Shown: positions 1 to 9,620, numbered from the stretch's first letter. The stretch is 38,701 bases of DNA from JAZDFC01 sp043808235 (GCA_043808235.1 JAZDFC010000113.1:1-38701); one strand, 5' to 3'. Notes: generated by a model not told the origin, from the letters alone. A program made the numbers and translations.

Positions 1-1786
1 TTTCGAACGCCTTGTCTTTATTCCCAATAAAGAAATATGCTCGTGAAAGCCGGAAATATATTTCAGCATCGGAGGGAAATAATCGTTTTGCATTCTCAAG
101 AAATTCAATAGCGCCGCTCAAATTATTCGTCTCCGAAAAAATGATTCCAATACTTTTATACGTAAATCCATCCGGGTACCGTTTCAAATTTCTGAATAAA
201 AATCTTTGAGCAAGTTCATATTGTTTAGCCTGAATCAATTTTCCAACAGCCAATCGATAATTATATTGCTCGAAAGGTTTATCCTCAATCAAAGCGTTCA
301 TCTCATTAAAGTAAGCATTGTAATCCGCTTTTCCGAAAAAATATTCCGCTAATTGAAAGTGAGCATTTTCCCAACTAATTTCCCGCTGCACAACTTTTAT
401 TGCAAGTGAATCAGCATAATTTGTTTGGACTTCAATTTGCAGAATCATCAATGGATTGGATTCATTTTTGAACGGAAAAGTATTTAGTAAAATATCGATT
501 GTATATTTGGAGTAACTCGAATCCATTCGAGTAAATGGAAAAGCCTGTCTTAAAAGCACATCCGCAAATTTAATTTTATTCGAATCGGGATAATCCTCAA
601 CCGGAAGCAATTTTTCTTCGATGATTTTTTGAACAAGTAAATCCCCTATCATTTTATAGCCTTCGATATTCGGATGGAGATGATCGACCATCAAATTATA
701 TCCGGCGATATGATTTTCACTGACCTCATCGAATACAGAATCTATCGCAGCAATAGTATATCCAAATTCGCGACTAAGTTTTTTTATGATTTCGTTCGTT
801 TCTGAAGGCGCCCGGAATCTCAACACATCATAATCTCTGGCTTGGATGAACATTTTTTTTGCTTCATCAATCTTACCGCTATTTAAATAATTCGTTGCTT
901 GTTCAAAATATTCCATCGCTGCTTTATTTCCATTTCCCTTACTGAGAGGAGACTGCATGAGGTTGGATGCAAGAGTACTCAGCAACACCGGTACTTTATT
1001 CTCACTGCATGTTAATAAAATATCCCGCATATTCGATTCAAATTGATCCAATCCCTTTGTGTACTCATCCGTTCCGTAACCAATATTACTTTCCTTTATC
1101 ATCGAACCCATTAATGTCTTGCCCGTATCCGTCATTTTATTTTTGGATGAGAACCAACCCGCGATCCCATTTATCATATCCGAAAGAAGTTGAACGGTTT
1201 TATATTCTTTTAATTGCAGAATGAAGTTTACAAGAAATGGCGAACTTCCCATAGACTGAGTTGATCCGATACCCATAGCGCCATAATACTCATTATGCCC
1301 GGTATAGATTAAAATCAAATCCGGTTTCTGTTCGAAAACATCATCAATAATATCTCTAATAGTATATGTATTGATTGCGGAAACACCGAGATTGATAACT
1401 TCAACCTGGTTATCGGGGAAAAGCAATTCCAATTTTCGTTGAGCGAAACGGGAGAATGATGCATTGACCGGATAAGGAAAACCAGCTGCGCTGCTTTCTC
1501 CAAGTACGAAAATTCGAATTCCATTTTCCGGTTTTACTTTTTTAAATCCATCCGGAATTACAGAAGGAACCGGGACATCATCGCTGAAATATTTTTGTGG
1601 TAACTGGGGATTAAAAAATAAATAGTCTTCAAATTGATCGGATATTTTTACGAAGGTAGTGTAATCTGTTCCATAGTTGAATAGCCGGAGAAGTAATTCG
1701 AGGATTACAAAAAATAGGATTGGAATTAACGCGGTTATAATGTAAAACCATAACCTTGATTTTTTATTCTCTTCGTTTTTTTTCAA
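1..1786 (-). CDS. Membrane-anchored SGNH/GDSL hydrolase with TPR repeats (partial at window edge)
   Basis: This open frame runs off the left edge, so its C-terminus is missing. I start it at TTG 1786 because an in-frame TGA lies just upstream and the product then begins with a short basic stretch and one hydrophobic helix (about residues 12-36). SGNH esterase blocks follow: VLGESSAAG (GDS-like block I, catalytic Ser), TGHNEYYG (block III with Asn) and VDHLHPN (block V Asp-x-x-His). After these come a helical region and TPR-like units, the last of them at the window edge. It is probably an envelope-anchored carbohydrate or lipid esterase facing the periplasm. It is last in the minus-strand run behind two secreted glycoside hydrolases, with a 61-bp gap, which suggests polysaccharide deacetylation. 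The fold is clear; the substrate is unknown. Confidence 0.8.
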   Translation of the reverse strand, partial: MKKNEENKKSRLWFYIITALIPILFFVILELLLRLFNYGTDYTTFVKISDQFEDYLFFNPQLPQKYFSDDVPVPSVIPDGFKKVKPENGIRIFVLGESSAAGFPYPVNASFSRFAQRKLELLFPDNQVEVINLGVSAINTYTIRDIIDDVFEQKPDLILIYTGHNEYYGAMGIGSTQSMGSSPFLVNFILQLKEYKTVQLLSDMINGIAGWFSSKNKMTDTGKTLMGSMIKESNIGYGTDEYTKGLDQFESNMRDILLTCSENKVPVLLSTLASNLMQSPLSKGNGNKAAMEYFEQATNYLNSGKIDEAKKMFIQARDYDVLRFRAPSETNEIIKKLSREFGYTIAAIDSVFDEVSENHIAGYNLMVDHLHPNIEGYKMIGDLLVQKIIEEKLLPVEDYPDSNKIKFADVLLRQAFPFTRMDSSYSKYTIDILLNTFPFKNESNPLMILQIEVQTNYADSLAIKVVQREISWENAHFQLAEYFFGKADYNAYFNEMNALIEDKPFEQYNYRLAVGKLIQAKQYELAQRFLFRNLKRYPDGFTYKSIGIIFSETNNLSGAIEFLENAKRLFPSDAEIYFRLSRAYFFIGNKDKAFE

Positions 1787-1847
1787 ATTCTCTTCGTAAT
1801 TATTTCACCCTCAAAAATATAATTTTGTGCATCAAAGAACTCCAAAA

Positions 1848-4241
1848 TTATTTGAGAAGAACCATTTTTTTCGTTGAAGTAAAATTCCCTGCTTGAATTC
1901 TATAAAAATAAATTCCGCTCGGCATGTTCGAAGCATCAAAAGTAATTTCATGCAGACCCGGTTCTTGTTCTTCATTAACCAATGTCGCAACTTCTCTTCC
2001 GAGAATGTCATATACTATCAGTGTCACTAAATCCCCCTCGGCTTCGCCGCTTCCCCCTTTAATAAAGGGGGACAAAGGGGGATTCGAAGGGATTGAATAT
2101 TTTATTGTGGTTGTTGGATTGAAAGGATTTGGATAATTGTCCATTAACTCAAATTTTACAGGTATCGCTCCCCTGCCTTTTTCATCCTCAACAGATGTAA
2201 TCATTCCGCCCAAATTAAAATATGGTTCGTATGCGGTTACAAGAGAATTGTAAGCTGGTTTGTTTGTAAGTCTATCCATCGAAACCAATCCCATACTTTG
2301 AAATCCATTCTGGTGCTGATGCGAGTACCAATCGTAAACACACCACCACGTTGTAGCCATAACATAACCGTTGGGATTGTAATTCCCGCTTGCGTAGATA
2401 GGCGCAAAAAATTTGAATGCTTTAAAGGTGTTATCGAAAACTTCAACCTGGGCTTCGGTACTCGAACCGTTCTCGGACGACCAATAACCAAATTCAGTAT
2501 CGATGATTGGTTTGTTTGGGAAAGCAATGTGCGCATCCATTAAAAATTTCAATGTGCCCGCGTAGAAATATGCAGGATTCATACTTTGTAGAGGATCACC
2601 ATGAAATATTCCAAAATATAATGTCCAGCCCGCAACATCCAATGGCGCCTGGGTGATATCTGTATGCCCGGGATTATCGCCTGCGGATGATTGACTAATC
2701 AATCTTCCATCAGGATATTTTTGAGTGATGTCGTCTTTAATCCACTGATTAAAAATTATGCGGTTTGTTTCTTCCTTGCATTCGTTTGAAGTACTCCACA
2801 ATAATATTGAAGGACGGTTAAAATCTTTTAAAACCATCTCGCGGAACATTTGTTCGTGAATATGCCGCTGTTCATTTTGAATTAACCACGGTTCTTCGGT
2901 ATCAAACCACCATACCGGAATTTCTTCCATTATTGGAAGTCCTATTCTATCCGCTATTAAGTAAGTATAAGGATGATTGGGATAATGCCCGGTGCGAAGG
3001 AAGTTGCAATTCGAAGATTTTATAAAGTTAAGATCGGAATAAATAATTTCTTTCGGAATACTTCTGCCGTAAACCGGATGATCTTCGTGTCGCGCTATGC
3101 CTGTAAAAAACACAACCCGGTCGTTAAGAAAAACCTTATCTCCAACAGTCTTTATTGTTCTAACTCCGAACTGCGTATAAAATTCATCGATCACTTGTTG
3201 ATTTTGGATTAACGATATTTTCAAAACATATAAATTGGGATTAGAAGGCGTCCACAATTTTGGATTCGGGATATTCATAATATTGTTCCAAATTCCAACA
3301 TGCGTATTCAATTGGAATCCAGATTCTGTTTGGCTAATCACCGGAACACTCGAACTTATCAAATCAGCAGCAAATTCAGATTGCTTATTGGATTCGTTTA
3401 CATCGGCTTCAAATACTTCTGCGAGAATATCTATGGCAGAAGGGATATCGAGATTATTATTGATAATAGTTCGAACAGATATTTCACCGTCAATATTTTG
3501 CGGAACGACATCATTCCTCGAAACATTTATATTATCTGTCGCCTCAAGATAAATATCATGAATTATTCCTGCATAATTAAACCAGTCGCATTGATAGAAC
3601 GGCACGATGTCTTTTCTTTTTCCCCATGGAATATTATCAACACGTACTGCAAGCACATTTTCACCGTTCGGGATAATTACGTTCGAAACATTGAAGGCAA
3701 ACGGAGTATAACCGCCTTCATGATAACCGAGATATTCACCATTCAACCAAACATCCGCAATGTAATTAACAGAATAAAAAATCAATTTCATGAATTTGTC
3801 ATTGAAGGAATTGTCAACATCGAATTTGTATCGATACCAAACTCCGTCTTGATAATATTCGGGGACAGTCGGATACTCATACATCGCATTTTCAACTCCT
3901 GGTATAACTTTATCTTCCCATGCGCTGTCATCATATTCCGGAAGATGTCTTCCATCAGCTTCAGTGATTAATTGCGCGTATCCAGCATCATCTCTTTTTA
4001 ACAATGATAAATCGTGATCAGCGGTAAACCTTTGTTTCTTCCATGTACCGGCAAGATTTATCATTTCCCTCTTTTGTTTTTCAAAAGAAGGAACAATCAT
4101 CCCGTTTTGGAAAGGGATATATTCCCCAAGGTCCTCTTCAATTGATAGAGTTGCCTCGAGCGTCCCGACTTGAGCGGTTTGATTAAAATTAGTGAAAATA
4201 ATTACTGTAAAAAGATACATGAGCGATATATATTTTTTCAT
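1848..4241 (-). CDS. Secreted glycoside hydrolase family 2 protein with T9SS sorting domain
   Basis: The 797-aa product has an N-terminal signal peptide (about residues 1-23). A GH2 sugar-binding jelly roll follows (about 60-235; VWYRYKFDV, ADVWLNGEYLGYHEGGYTPF), then an Ig-like domain (about 240-360) and a TIM barrel (about 365-680). The acid/base glutamate is E487 in WSTSNE and the nucleophile is probably E583 in DTEFG, matching beta-galactosidase/glucuronidase-type GH2 enzymes. The last ~100 residues are a type A T9SS C-terminal domain (NYPNPFNPTTTIKYS to KKMVLLK), which directs export through the outer membrane. That domain carries an 18-20 residue insertion encoded by a palindromic repeat (see findings). 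It lies 195 bp downstream of the GH5 gene. Exact glycoside specificity cannot be read from the sequence. Confidence 0.9.
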   Translation of the reverse strand: MKKYISLMYLFTVIIFTNFNQTAQVGTLEATLSIEEDLGEYIPFQNGMIVPSFEKQKREMINLAGTWKKQRFTADHDLSLLKRDDAGYAQLITEADGRHLPEYDDSAWEDKVIPGVENAMYEYPTVPEYYQDGVWYRYKFDVDNSFNDKFMKLIFYSVNYIADVWLNGEYLGYHEGGYTPFAFNVSNVIIPNGENVLAVRVDNIPWGKRKDIVPFYQCDWFNYAGIIHDIYLEATDNINVSRNDVVPQNIDGEISVRTIINNNLDIPSAIDILAEVFEADVNESNKQSEFAADLISSSVPVISQTESGFQLNTHVGIWNNIMNIPNPKLWTPSNPNLYVLKISLIQNQQVIDEFYTQFGVRTIKTVGDKVFLNDRVVFFTGIARHEDHPVYGRSIPKEIIYSDLNFIKSSNCNFLRTGHYPNHPYTYLIADRIGLPIMEEIPVWWFDTEEPWLIQNEQRHIHEQMFREMVLKDFNRPSILLWSTSNECKEETNRIIFNQWIKDDITQKYPDGRLISQSSAGDNPGHTDITQAPLDVAGWTLYFGIFHGDPLQSMNPAYFYAGTLKFLMDAHIAFPNKPIIDTEFGYWSSENGSSTEAQVEVFDNTFKAFKFFAPIYASGNYNPNGYVMATTWWCVYDWYSHQHQNGFQSMGLVSMDRLTNKPAYNSLVTAYEPYFNLGGMITSVEDEKGRGAIPVKFELMDNYPNPFNPTTTIKYSIPSNPPLSPFIKGGSGEAEGDLVTLIVYDILGREVATLVNEEQEPGLHEITFDASNMPSGIYFYRIQAGNFTSTKKMVLLK
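2030..2084. repeat. Nested CCCCC/GGGGG palindromic repeat inside the GH2 sorting-domain coding sequence
   Basis: The inner palindrome is TCCCCCTTT-AAT-AAAGGGGGA (2052-2072). It is nested in outer arms AATCCCCC (2030-2037) and GGGGGATT (2077-2084). The unit looks like a dispersed intergenic palindrome, but here it is read in frame as a loop of the T9SS domain straight after the KYSIP motif. Confidence 0.8.
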
Positions 4242-4436
4242 CGAACTTTCCGGTTAGTTTTATTTATAGCAGATCAATTTGAAATAGAGTCAAATTAAAT
4301 ACCATCTACTAAATAGAGAAATCTCACAAAAAGTTCAATAAAACCATGGAAGAAAACCAGCTAATTATCATGATTATAATCAGCTGTTATTAAAATAAGA
4401 ACGATACCCCTCCGCTTGTTATTTAAGTACAGAGGA

Positions 4437-6434
4437 TCACTTTAACAAAATCATTTTTTTTGACGATGTTAAATCACCCGCTTGAATTTTATACAAGTAT
4501 ATTCCGCTTGGCAAGTTCGAAGCATCAAAAGTAATTTCATGCAAGCCTGGTGCTTGTTCTTCATCAAATAGTACCGCAACTTCTCTTCCGAGCGTATCAA
4601 ATATTTTTAACGTGACGTGTTGTAAAGACGCCATATATGGCGTCTCTACGTCGGGAATTGAATATTTTATTGTTGTGGTTGGATTAAAGGGATTCGGGTA
4701 GTTCTGGCTCAGTTCAAATTGCAGAAGTATATTTTCTTCTTCCTCAACTCCAACGGTGCCGGGCATAAACTCGATGTAATTAAAATTAAATCCGCCGAAA
4801 AAGAAACGCGCGGTTATTGTATGCTGACCTTCTTCAATATAAACATCTTTCACCGTTACAGTTCTCCACGTTTGCCAGCCGCCGGTCACGGCAACATCAA
4901 TAAAATCGGTTAGATTGGCATCATCAAGCATGAATAGAATTTTACCGCCTGAGTTAGCAGCAGCTGCACGGATATTCAAATCATAATTACCCGTTGCGGA
5001 AACATTGACTGTGTATTTCAAATACTCTGCGGAATTTATCCACCCAACATTGTAACCATTGGTATATGAATCAGAACACGCCTCGATATCCACACCTTCA
5101 TTTCGATATTTGTATCCGCTGTTCCAGCCTGAATTACCGTCTGAGTTACCATTGTCGGTGTCAAAGTAAGCGCTGTTTAGTCTTCCTAAATTAAAATCGA
5201 CAGCGTAAATTCTTCCAGGGATGCTGTGATCTTTAAAGGGTATTGTGCTTTCGTCAATTTGCTGCCTGAACATGGCATCAATAAAATCGGGCTGATATCT
5301 GCACTCTTCGAATTTTAGTTTATCTGCCTGAGCCATTAATGCTGCGTAAGTAAAACTCTCAGTCGGTTTGGAGCCGGAACCATTCCAATAATTTAAAAGC
5401 TGCTGATATTGCGGCAACAGAGGCACAGATAAAGGACCTGTTATATTATCAATCTTTTTATGCGGCCAAATTGCCCAGCCGATATTGTTATCTTCAAAGA
5501 GTTTAATACAATCGTAAATCCATGAATCGGAATTTTCTCCGAACTCACCGCACCAAATCGGCAGTCCGGTAGTTGTTCTTAAATTTAGATAACCCTGTAT
5601 TGCGGATTGTGTGTTTGGATTCCAATATTTATGAAAACTGTAAACCATATTCGCGTCCCATGCCGGGGTTAGTCCGCTGAAATCGGTGGCGTACCAATTG
5701 CCTTCCACAAATATGATATGGTTATTATCGTGCGCTCTAATTGCATTTGTGATACGAATATATAAATCCCGGAGCGGAGGATTATTAGTTCCCAAATTCC
5801 AGGCAGGTTCGTTTATAACATCGTAACCTCCAATCCATTGTTCATCTTTATATCTTTTAGCAAGCTCTGTCCATAAATCAACTGTCTTCTGCTTATTCGC
5901 TTCGCTCTCCCAAAGAGATGGTTTAGTCGGGTCGTAATCACTGATACCGCCGTTATTCTGTCCGCCCGGCGCTGCATGTAGATCAAGTATCAAATAAATT
6001 TGGTTTGCTTCGCACCAATCAAGAAGATCATCAATTTGTTTGAATCCTTCTTCGAGATATACCCCGGTTTGATCAAGCGGAGTTAATTTATTGTAATGCA
6101 TCGGCAACCGGATAGAATTAAATCCCCACGAGGCAAGATTATCGATATCAATTTTGCGAACATAATTTTCATGATATGCAGCATAAAACTCGGCGGTTTT
6201 TGCTTCACCCATCAGTTCAACAATTTCCTTACGAATTTCATGTTCCGAATCCATAGGTGTTTTGAGCATGTAGCCTTCCTGCACAAGCCATCCGCCTAAT
6301 CCGATTCCTCGCAAAAGTATTTCGCTGCCGCTTCCATTCACAATTTTATTTCCGCTTACATGCAGGAATCCCTGTGAGTATAGATCGGTCATTATAATCA
6401 GTAGAAGTAATAGAGAACTAACAATTTTTTTCAT
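4437..6434 (-). CDS. Secreted GH5 glucanase/cellulase-like enzyme with CBM6 and T9SS sorting domain
   Basis: The 665-aa product has a signal peptide (about residues 1-20). A GH5 TIM barrel spans about 25-370: LRGIGLGGWL near the start, acid/base E209 in GYDVINEP and nucleophile E297 in WCGEFGE. A CBM6-like jelly roll follows (about 405-560; GYNVGWINSAEYLKYTV, ending in NFNYIEFM), then a type A T9SS sorting domain (about 575-665, ending KKMILLK). The exo-beta-1,3-glucanase/cellulase branch of GH5 is most likely, acting outside the cell on beta-glucan. The start ATG 6434 is supported by the signal peptide. A sigma-54-type promoter lies just upstream, and the next gene upstream encodes a sigma-54 activator. 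The sorting domain contains a palindromic repeat at the same position as in the GH2 gene. Confidence 0.92.
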   Translation of the reverse strand: MKKIVSSLLLLLIIMTDLYSQGFLHVSGNKIVNGSGSEILLRGIGLGGWLVQEGYMLKTPMDSEHEIRKEIVELMGEAKTAEFYAAYHENYVRKIDIDNLASWGFNSIRLPMHYNKLTPLDQTGVYLEEGFKQIDDLLDWCEANQIYLILDLHAAPGGQNNGGISDYDPTKPSLWESEANKQKTVDLWTELAKRYKDEQWIGGYDVINEPAWNLGTNNPPLRDLYIRITNAIRAHDNNHIIFVEGNWYATDFSGLTPAWDANMVYSFHKYWNPNTQSAIQGYLNLRTTTGLPIWCGEFGENSDSWIYDCIKLFEDNNIGWAIWPHKKIDNITGPLSVPLLPQYQQLLNYWNGSGSKPTESFTYAALMAQADKLKFEECRYQPDFIDAMFRQQIDESTIPFKDHSIPGRIYAVDFNLGRLNSAYFDTDNGNSDGNSGWNSGYKYRNEGVDIEACSDSYTNGYNVGWINSAEYLKYTVNVSATGNYDLNIRAAAANSGGKILFMLDDANLTDFIDVAVTGGWQTWRTVTVKDVYIEEGQHTITARFFFGGFNFNYIEFMPGTVGVEEEENILLQFELSQNYPNPFNPTTTIKYSIPDVETPYMASLQHVTLKIFDTLGREVAVLFDEEQAPGLHEITFDASNLPSGIYLYKIQAGDLTSSKKMILLK
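4622..4649. repeat. 28-bp palindrome inside the GH5 sorting-domain coding sequence
   Basis: This is an almost perfect palindrome: left half GTAAAGACGCCATA, right half TATGGCGTCTCTAC, with one mismatched pair. It is translated in frame as a loop directly after KYSIP in the T9SS domain. Its sequence is unrelated to the repeat at the equivalent place in the GH2 gene. Confidence 0.8.
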
Positions 6435-6468
6435 CGATTTTTCCGTTATTTAATAAACTCTAATATTC

Positions 6469-6485
6469 AGCAAATTCAACGCCAA
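6469..6485 (-). promoter_or_regulatory. Candidate sigma-54 (-24/-12) promoter for the GH5 gene
   Basis: Read on the minus strand the site is TTGGCGTTGAATTTGCT. It matches the sigma-54 pattern TGGC-N7-TTGC, with exactly 10 bases between GG (-24) and GC (-12). Transcription would start about 12 bp downstream, near 6458, leaving a ~24-nt leader before ATG 6434. The upstream neighbour encodes a GAFTGA-containing sigma-54 activator. No equivalent GG-N10-GC was found before the GH2 gene, which may be co-transcribed. Confidence 0.65.
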
Positions 6486-6668
6486 ATATTTGTTTGATTT
6501 TTTAATCCAGGATGAACGAAATAAACTTAATTCATTTCTTTTGTACCGAATAAACTTATCTTATTTATAACGGATTGTTATCAAAATAAGAATTGGATTT
6601 TTTATAGATCGCTAATCAAGTTTTAGCCAATCCTTTGCCTTAGCATTAATCTCAGTCTGAGCCTTTAC

Positions 6669-8126
6669 CTATTTTAATCCCAATTCCTTGCACATTCTAT
6701 GGTAATTGGGCGGAGCCAGACCGAGCTTTGTCGCAGCTTCAACATCCGAGTCGGAATTATCCCTCACGAATTTAAAATACTTTTGCCGGAATCTTTTTTC
6801 AATGTATTTGAGAGGTTCAATATTTTGTGTGTCGCTAAAGTCGATCATCGCTTTATTGTCGCCGCCTATCTTAATATTCCCCATTGTAAGTGAATTCTGA
6901 ATATCTTTCACAGTTAGTACTTCCACAGAATGAAATACGAGTCGCTGCGTAAAATTTTTCAGCTCGCGAACATTTCCAGGCCAATCGTACTTTTTAATTA
7001 TATCAAGCACACCGTTTTCAATTCCGGGCACAGGCCTGCTCATTTCCAACGAGAAATATTTTAAAAAGTAATCGAAGAGAACAAGGATATCATCCTGTCT
7101 ATCTTTTAATGGAAGTATATTTATTGGAATGACATTCAATCGATAATACAAATCTTCGCGGAAACGCTTTTCTTCTACCTCTCTAATCAGATCTTTGTTT
7201 GTTGCTGCAATTACGCGTACGTTTACTTTTAAACTCTGCTTCCTTCCGATTTTTTCAATCTCGCCGTCTTGAATTACTCTCAACAATTTAACCTGAGCTT
7301 TTAACGGCAATTCGGAAATCTCATCGAGAAAAATTGTACCGTGATGGGCTAATTCGAATAATCCGGCTTTCGAAGTATTGGCGCCGGTGAATGCACCTTT
7401 TTCGTAACCGAACAATTCGCTCTCGATCAATTCTTGTGGAATGCCTCCGCAGTTAATAGGGATGAACCGTTCAAATTTCCTTTTACTTCGATAATGAATA
7501 TTATACGCGACGATTTCTTTACCGGTACCGGATGCGCCGTAAATTAATGTATTGATATCGCTTTCGGCAAGTTTGTCAATTGTACGTTTTAAGTTTTCCA
7601 TGTGAGGTGAAACGGAAACAATTCTTTTCTGATCAAGGATTTCTTCGATGTTGCGTATAAGCTTTTCGTTTGATTTATGACTCTGCATTTCCAATTTCTT
7701 TTTATCGAACGCATTGAAAATGCTCATCAGAAAATCTGTGGGCTGATATATGTAATCTTCAATATCGCCGGGGTACTTGGTACAATACCAGAAAGCGCCT
7801 GCCTGCATTAAATTCTTAGCGAAATTAAAATCGGTCATGTTAATCGTCAACTTTGTAATTACTATAATTTGCAGACTCGCATCAATATCTTTTATTTTAT
7901 GAATTAACTCCTCGCCCCGTAAACCGCCGGCAATCTGGTAATCCATAATTATCACGTCGTATCGGCTTCTGTCTTCATTTATTTTTCGGATCGCATCTTC
8001 TCCGTTCGAAACGATATCGCTAATTTCTATTTGTTGTTCAAAAAATCTTATCGTGTTTTTTACTCTTCTAACATCAAATTCTTCATCCTCAATCAGAAGT
8101 AAGCTAATTTTATTTTCTGCGTGCAT
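6669..8126 (-). CDS. NtrC-family sigma-54-dependent response regulator
   Basis: The product is 485 aa from ATG 8126; a TTG one codon earlier is less likely. The receiver domain spans about 8-125, with acidic residues in LLIEDEE and phospho-acceptor D62 in VIIMDYQ. The AAA+ sigma-54 interaction domain spans about 165-400, with Walker A GASGTGKE (197-204), GAFTGA loop (244-249), Walker B GTIFLDEIS and FREDLYYRLN. A Fis-type helix-turn-helix forms the C-terminus (about 440-485; AATKLGLAPPNYHRMCKELG). It activates sigma-54 promoters upon phosphorylation. The cognate kinase gene is 12 bp upstream. The nearest downstream promoter with a sigma-54 signature precedes the GH5 gene, its probable target. 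Confidence 0.93.
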   Translation of the reverse strand: MHAENKISLLLIEDEEFDVRRVKNTIRFFEQQIEISDIVSNGEDAIRKINEDRSRYDVIIMDYQIAGGLRGEELIHKIKDIDASLQIIVITKLTINMTDFNFAKNLMQAGAFWYCTKYPGDIEDYIYQPTDFLMSIFNAFDKKKLEMQSHKSNEKLIRNIEEILDQKRIVSVSPHMENLKRTIDKLAESDINTLIYGASGTGKEIVAYNIHYRSKRKFERFIPINCGGIPQELIESELFGYEKGAFTGANTSKAGLFELAHHGTIFLDEISELPLKAQVKLLRVIQDGEIEKIGRKQSLKVNVRVIAATNKDLIREVEEKRFREDLYYRLNVIPINILPLKDRQDDILVLFDYFLKYFSLEMSRPVPGIENGVLDIIKKYDWPGNVRELKNFTQRLVFHSVEVLTVKDIQNSLTMGNIKIGGDNKAMIDFSDTQNIEPLKYIEKRFRQKYFKFVRDNSDSDVEAATKLGLAPPNYHRMCKELGLK

Positions 8127-8138
8127 CAAAAACCTTTT

Positions 8139-9620
8139 TTAATTTGGAATTGTAATTATGAACGAGCAGCCTTTCTCCGGATTGTTAAACGCGTTGAGAC
8201 TCCAACCGCATCGTTTGGTTGCAATTTCGTATGCAATATAACAGCCATAGCCACTGTCCGAATTTACATTAATTTTTGTAGAAACATTCTCGCTGAAGAT
8301 TTTCTTCAATCCCGTGGAATCAATTTCAAGTAAGTCGCTTCTGATTCCAACGCCGTTATCCGAGATAATTATTTGCGATTGCTTTTTCGAATCGTCGTAT
8401 TCGGTTTTAATAATGATTTTTATTTTTTCCACTCTACCGTGATCAATGCTATTTTGGATGAGCGGCTCAAGAATTTCCCAAACAACAAACTCGTTGATAT
8501 TTACCCTGGGCAATTTCTCATCTAATTCAGTATTGAATTCAAAAATTTCCGTTGAAGACGAGATACGCAAGAAAATATATTTCACAATAAATTGAAGAAC
8601 TTCATTCAAATCGGTTTCGAAAATTGGATTTCGAATTGTCTGAAGCGGCGGATCGTACCACTTCATATCGTAAATTACTCTCGAAATAAAATTGGAATAT
8701 TTCGTAACCTTGTATCTGATTTCATCAATATTGGATGCTGTTATATTACGCAAGTCTTCTTTAATAAAACCCATCACCTTTTCTGCCTTGTGATGTGTAT
8801 GATAAATTCTTTTTGTAAACAAAGATTCTTTCTCGTGGATAATCTGTTCCTTCAATCGCTTTTCATTCTCATCGTAGAGTAACTTTTGAGCTTCGTTTCT
8901 TTCCTTAACCGTGAAAGATGAAATATAGTACATCGCTAATAAGCCAAGTAAAATTAATGATGAATAAATTATTGCTGCCTCATCGTAAGATGCGAGAATT
9001 TCACCGGTGATATTGGCAAGATCCGGTGTCTTCTGCATATAAAGCACACCAAGGTATTCACCTCGCGGAACGAATGGCACAAAAATGTGGAAAGTTTGTA
9101 TCCCTTCGAGAATGCTGTGTATCTGCTCTTCGGATGAGATTTTATTTTGCAAACTGTCATAAAGCTGAATGGCTCTTTTGTGCTTATCCGGAATTTCACC
9201 AAGATTTTGAAAATTATGAGTAAGATAATCGAATAGCAGCGCACCGTCGTCAATGGGAAAATTTTTATTATCCTTCTCGACTATCAAACACAGATCTTCA
9301 ACGTTCTGCTGTAAAAGCTGCTGACTAAAAATGATATTGAATGACTGAATAATTTTCTCTTTTTCACCTTGCGTTTTTATTTCATTGAGATTAATATTTT
9401 CTAAAAGAAGTTCGAGTGATGTTGAGGTAATATTAGCCACGTTCTCGGCTGAAAACTGCTGATACCATCGCTGTGTCTCATCCAAAAAAGAACGCAGCGA
9501 TGATTTCTGAATGAAGGAAAGTACAAACTGAAAAATAAGCAGGACAAGAAATAGCACCGTCAAATGCCTGAATTCGAAACGGTACTTTTGTAATCCTTCG
9601 AGTATTCTTCCTATGGACAT
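8139..9620 (-). CDS. Sensor histidine kinase with periplasmic domain and atypical H-box
   Basis: The 493-aa product has one transmembrane helix (about 19-36), an extracytoplasmic sensor domain (about 37-215) and a second helix (about 216-235). A charged coiled-coil/dimerisation region and a C-terminal ATPase domain follow. The ATPase boxes are visible: N-box LIQNSIDHG, G1 DNGVGI and G2 GYGCYIAYE. No HELR/HE-type H-box is present. The candidate phosphorylated histidines lie in RIYHTHHKAEK (H274, H276, H277). The gene sits between a sugar-binding protein gene (4-bp gap) and the sigma-54 regulator gene (12-bp gap), so it is almost certainly their kinase. The sensor domain probably contacts the binding protein in the periplasm; that is inference. 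Confidence 0.87.
   Translation of the reverse strand: MSIGRILEGLQKYRFEFRHLTVLFLVLLIFQFVLSFIQKSSLRSFLDETQRWYQQFSAENVANITSTSLELLLENINLNEIKTQGEKEKIIQSFNIIFSQQLLQQNVEDLCLIVEKDNKNFPIDDGALLFDYLTHNFQNLGEIPDKHKRAIQLYDSLQNKISSEEQIHSILEGIQTFHIFVPFVPRGEYLGVLYMQKTPDLANITGEILASYDEAAIIYSSLILLGLLAMYYISSFTVKERNEAQKLLYDENEKRLKEQIIHEKESLFTKRIYHTHHKAEKVMGFIKEDLRNITASNIDEIRYKVTKYSNFISRVIYDMKWYDPPLQTIRNPIFETDLNEVLQFIVKYIFLRISSSTEIFEFNTELDEKLPRVNINEFVVWEILEPLIQNSIDHGRVEKIKIIIKTEYDDSKKQSQIIISDNGVGIRSDLLEIDSTGLKKIFSENVSTKINVNSDSGYGCYIAYEIATKRCGWSLNAFNNPEKGCSFIITIPN

Noticed and set aside
3300..3971. 223-residue plus-strand open frame
   Set aside because: It lies wholly antisense to the GH2 gene, whose domains and catalytic residues are clear; the plus-strand translation has no domain character.
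8121..8333. Short plus-strand frames over the kinase and regulator genes
   Set aside because: They are antisense shadows with no domain, signal or start-site support.
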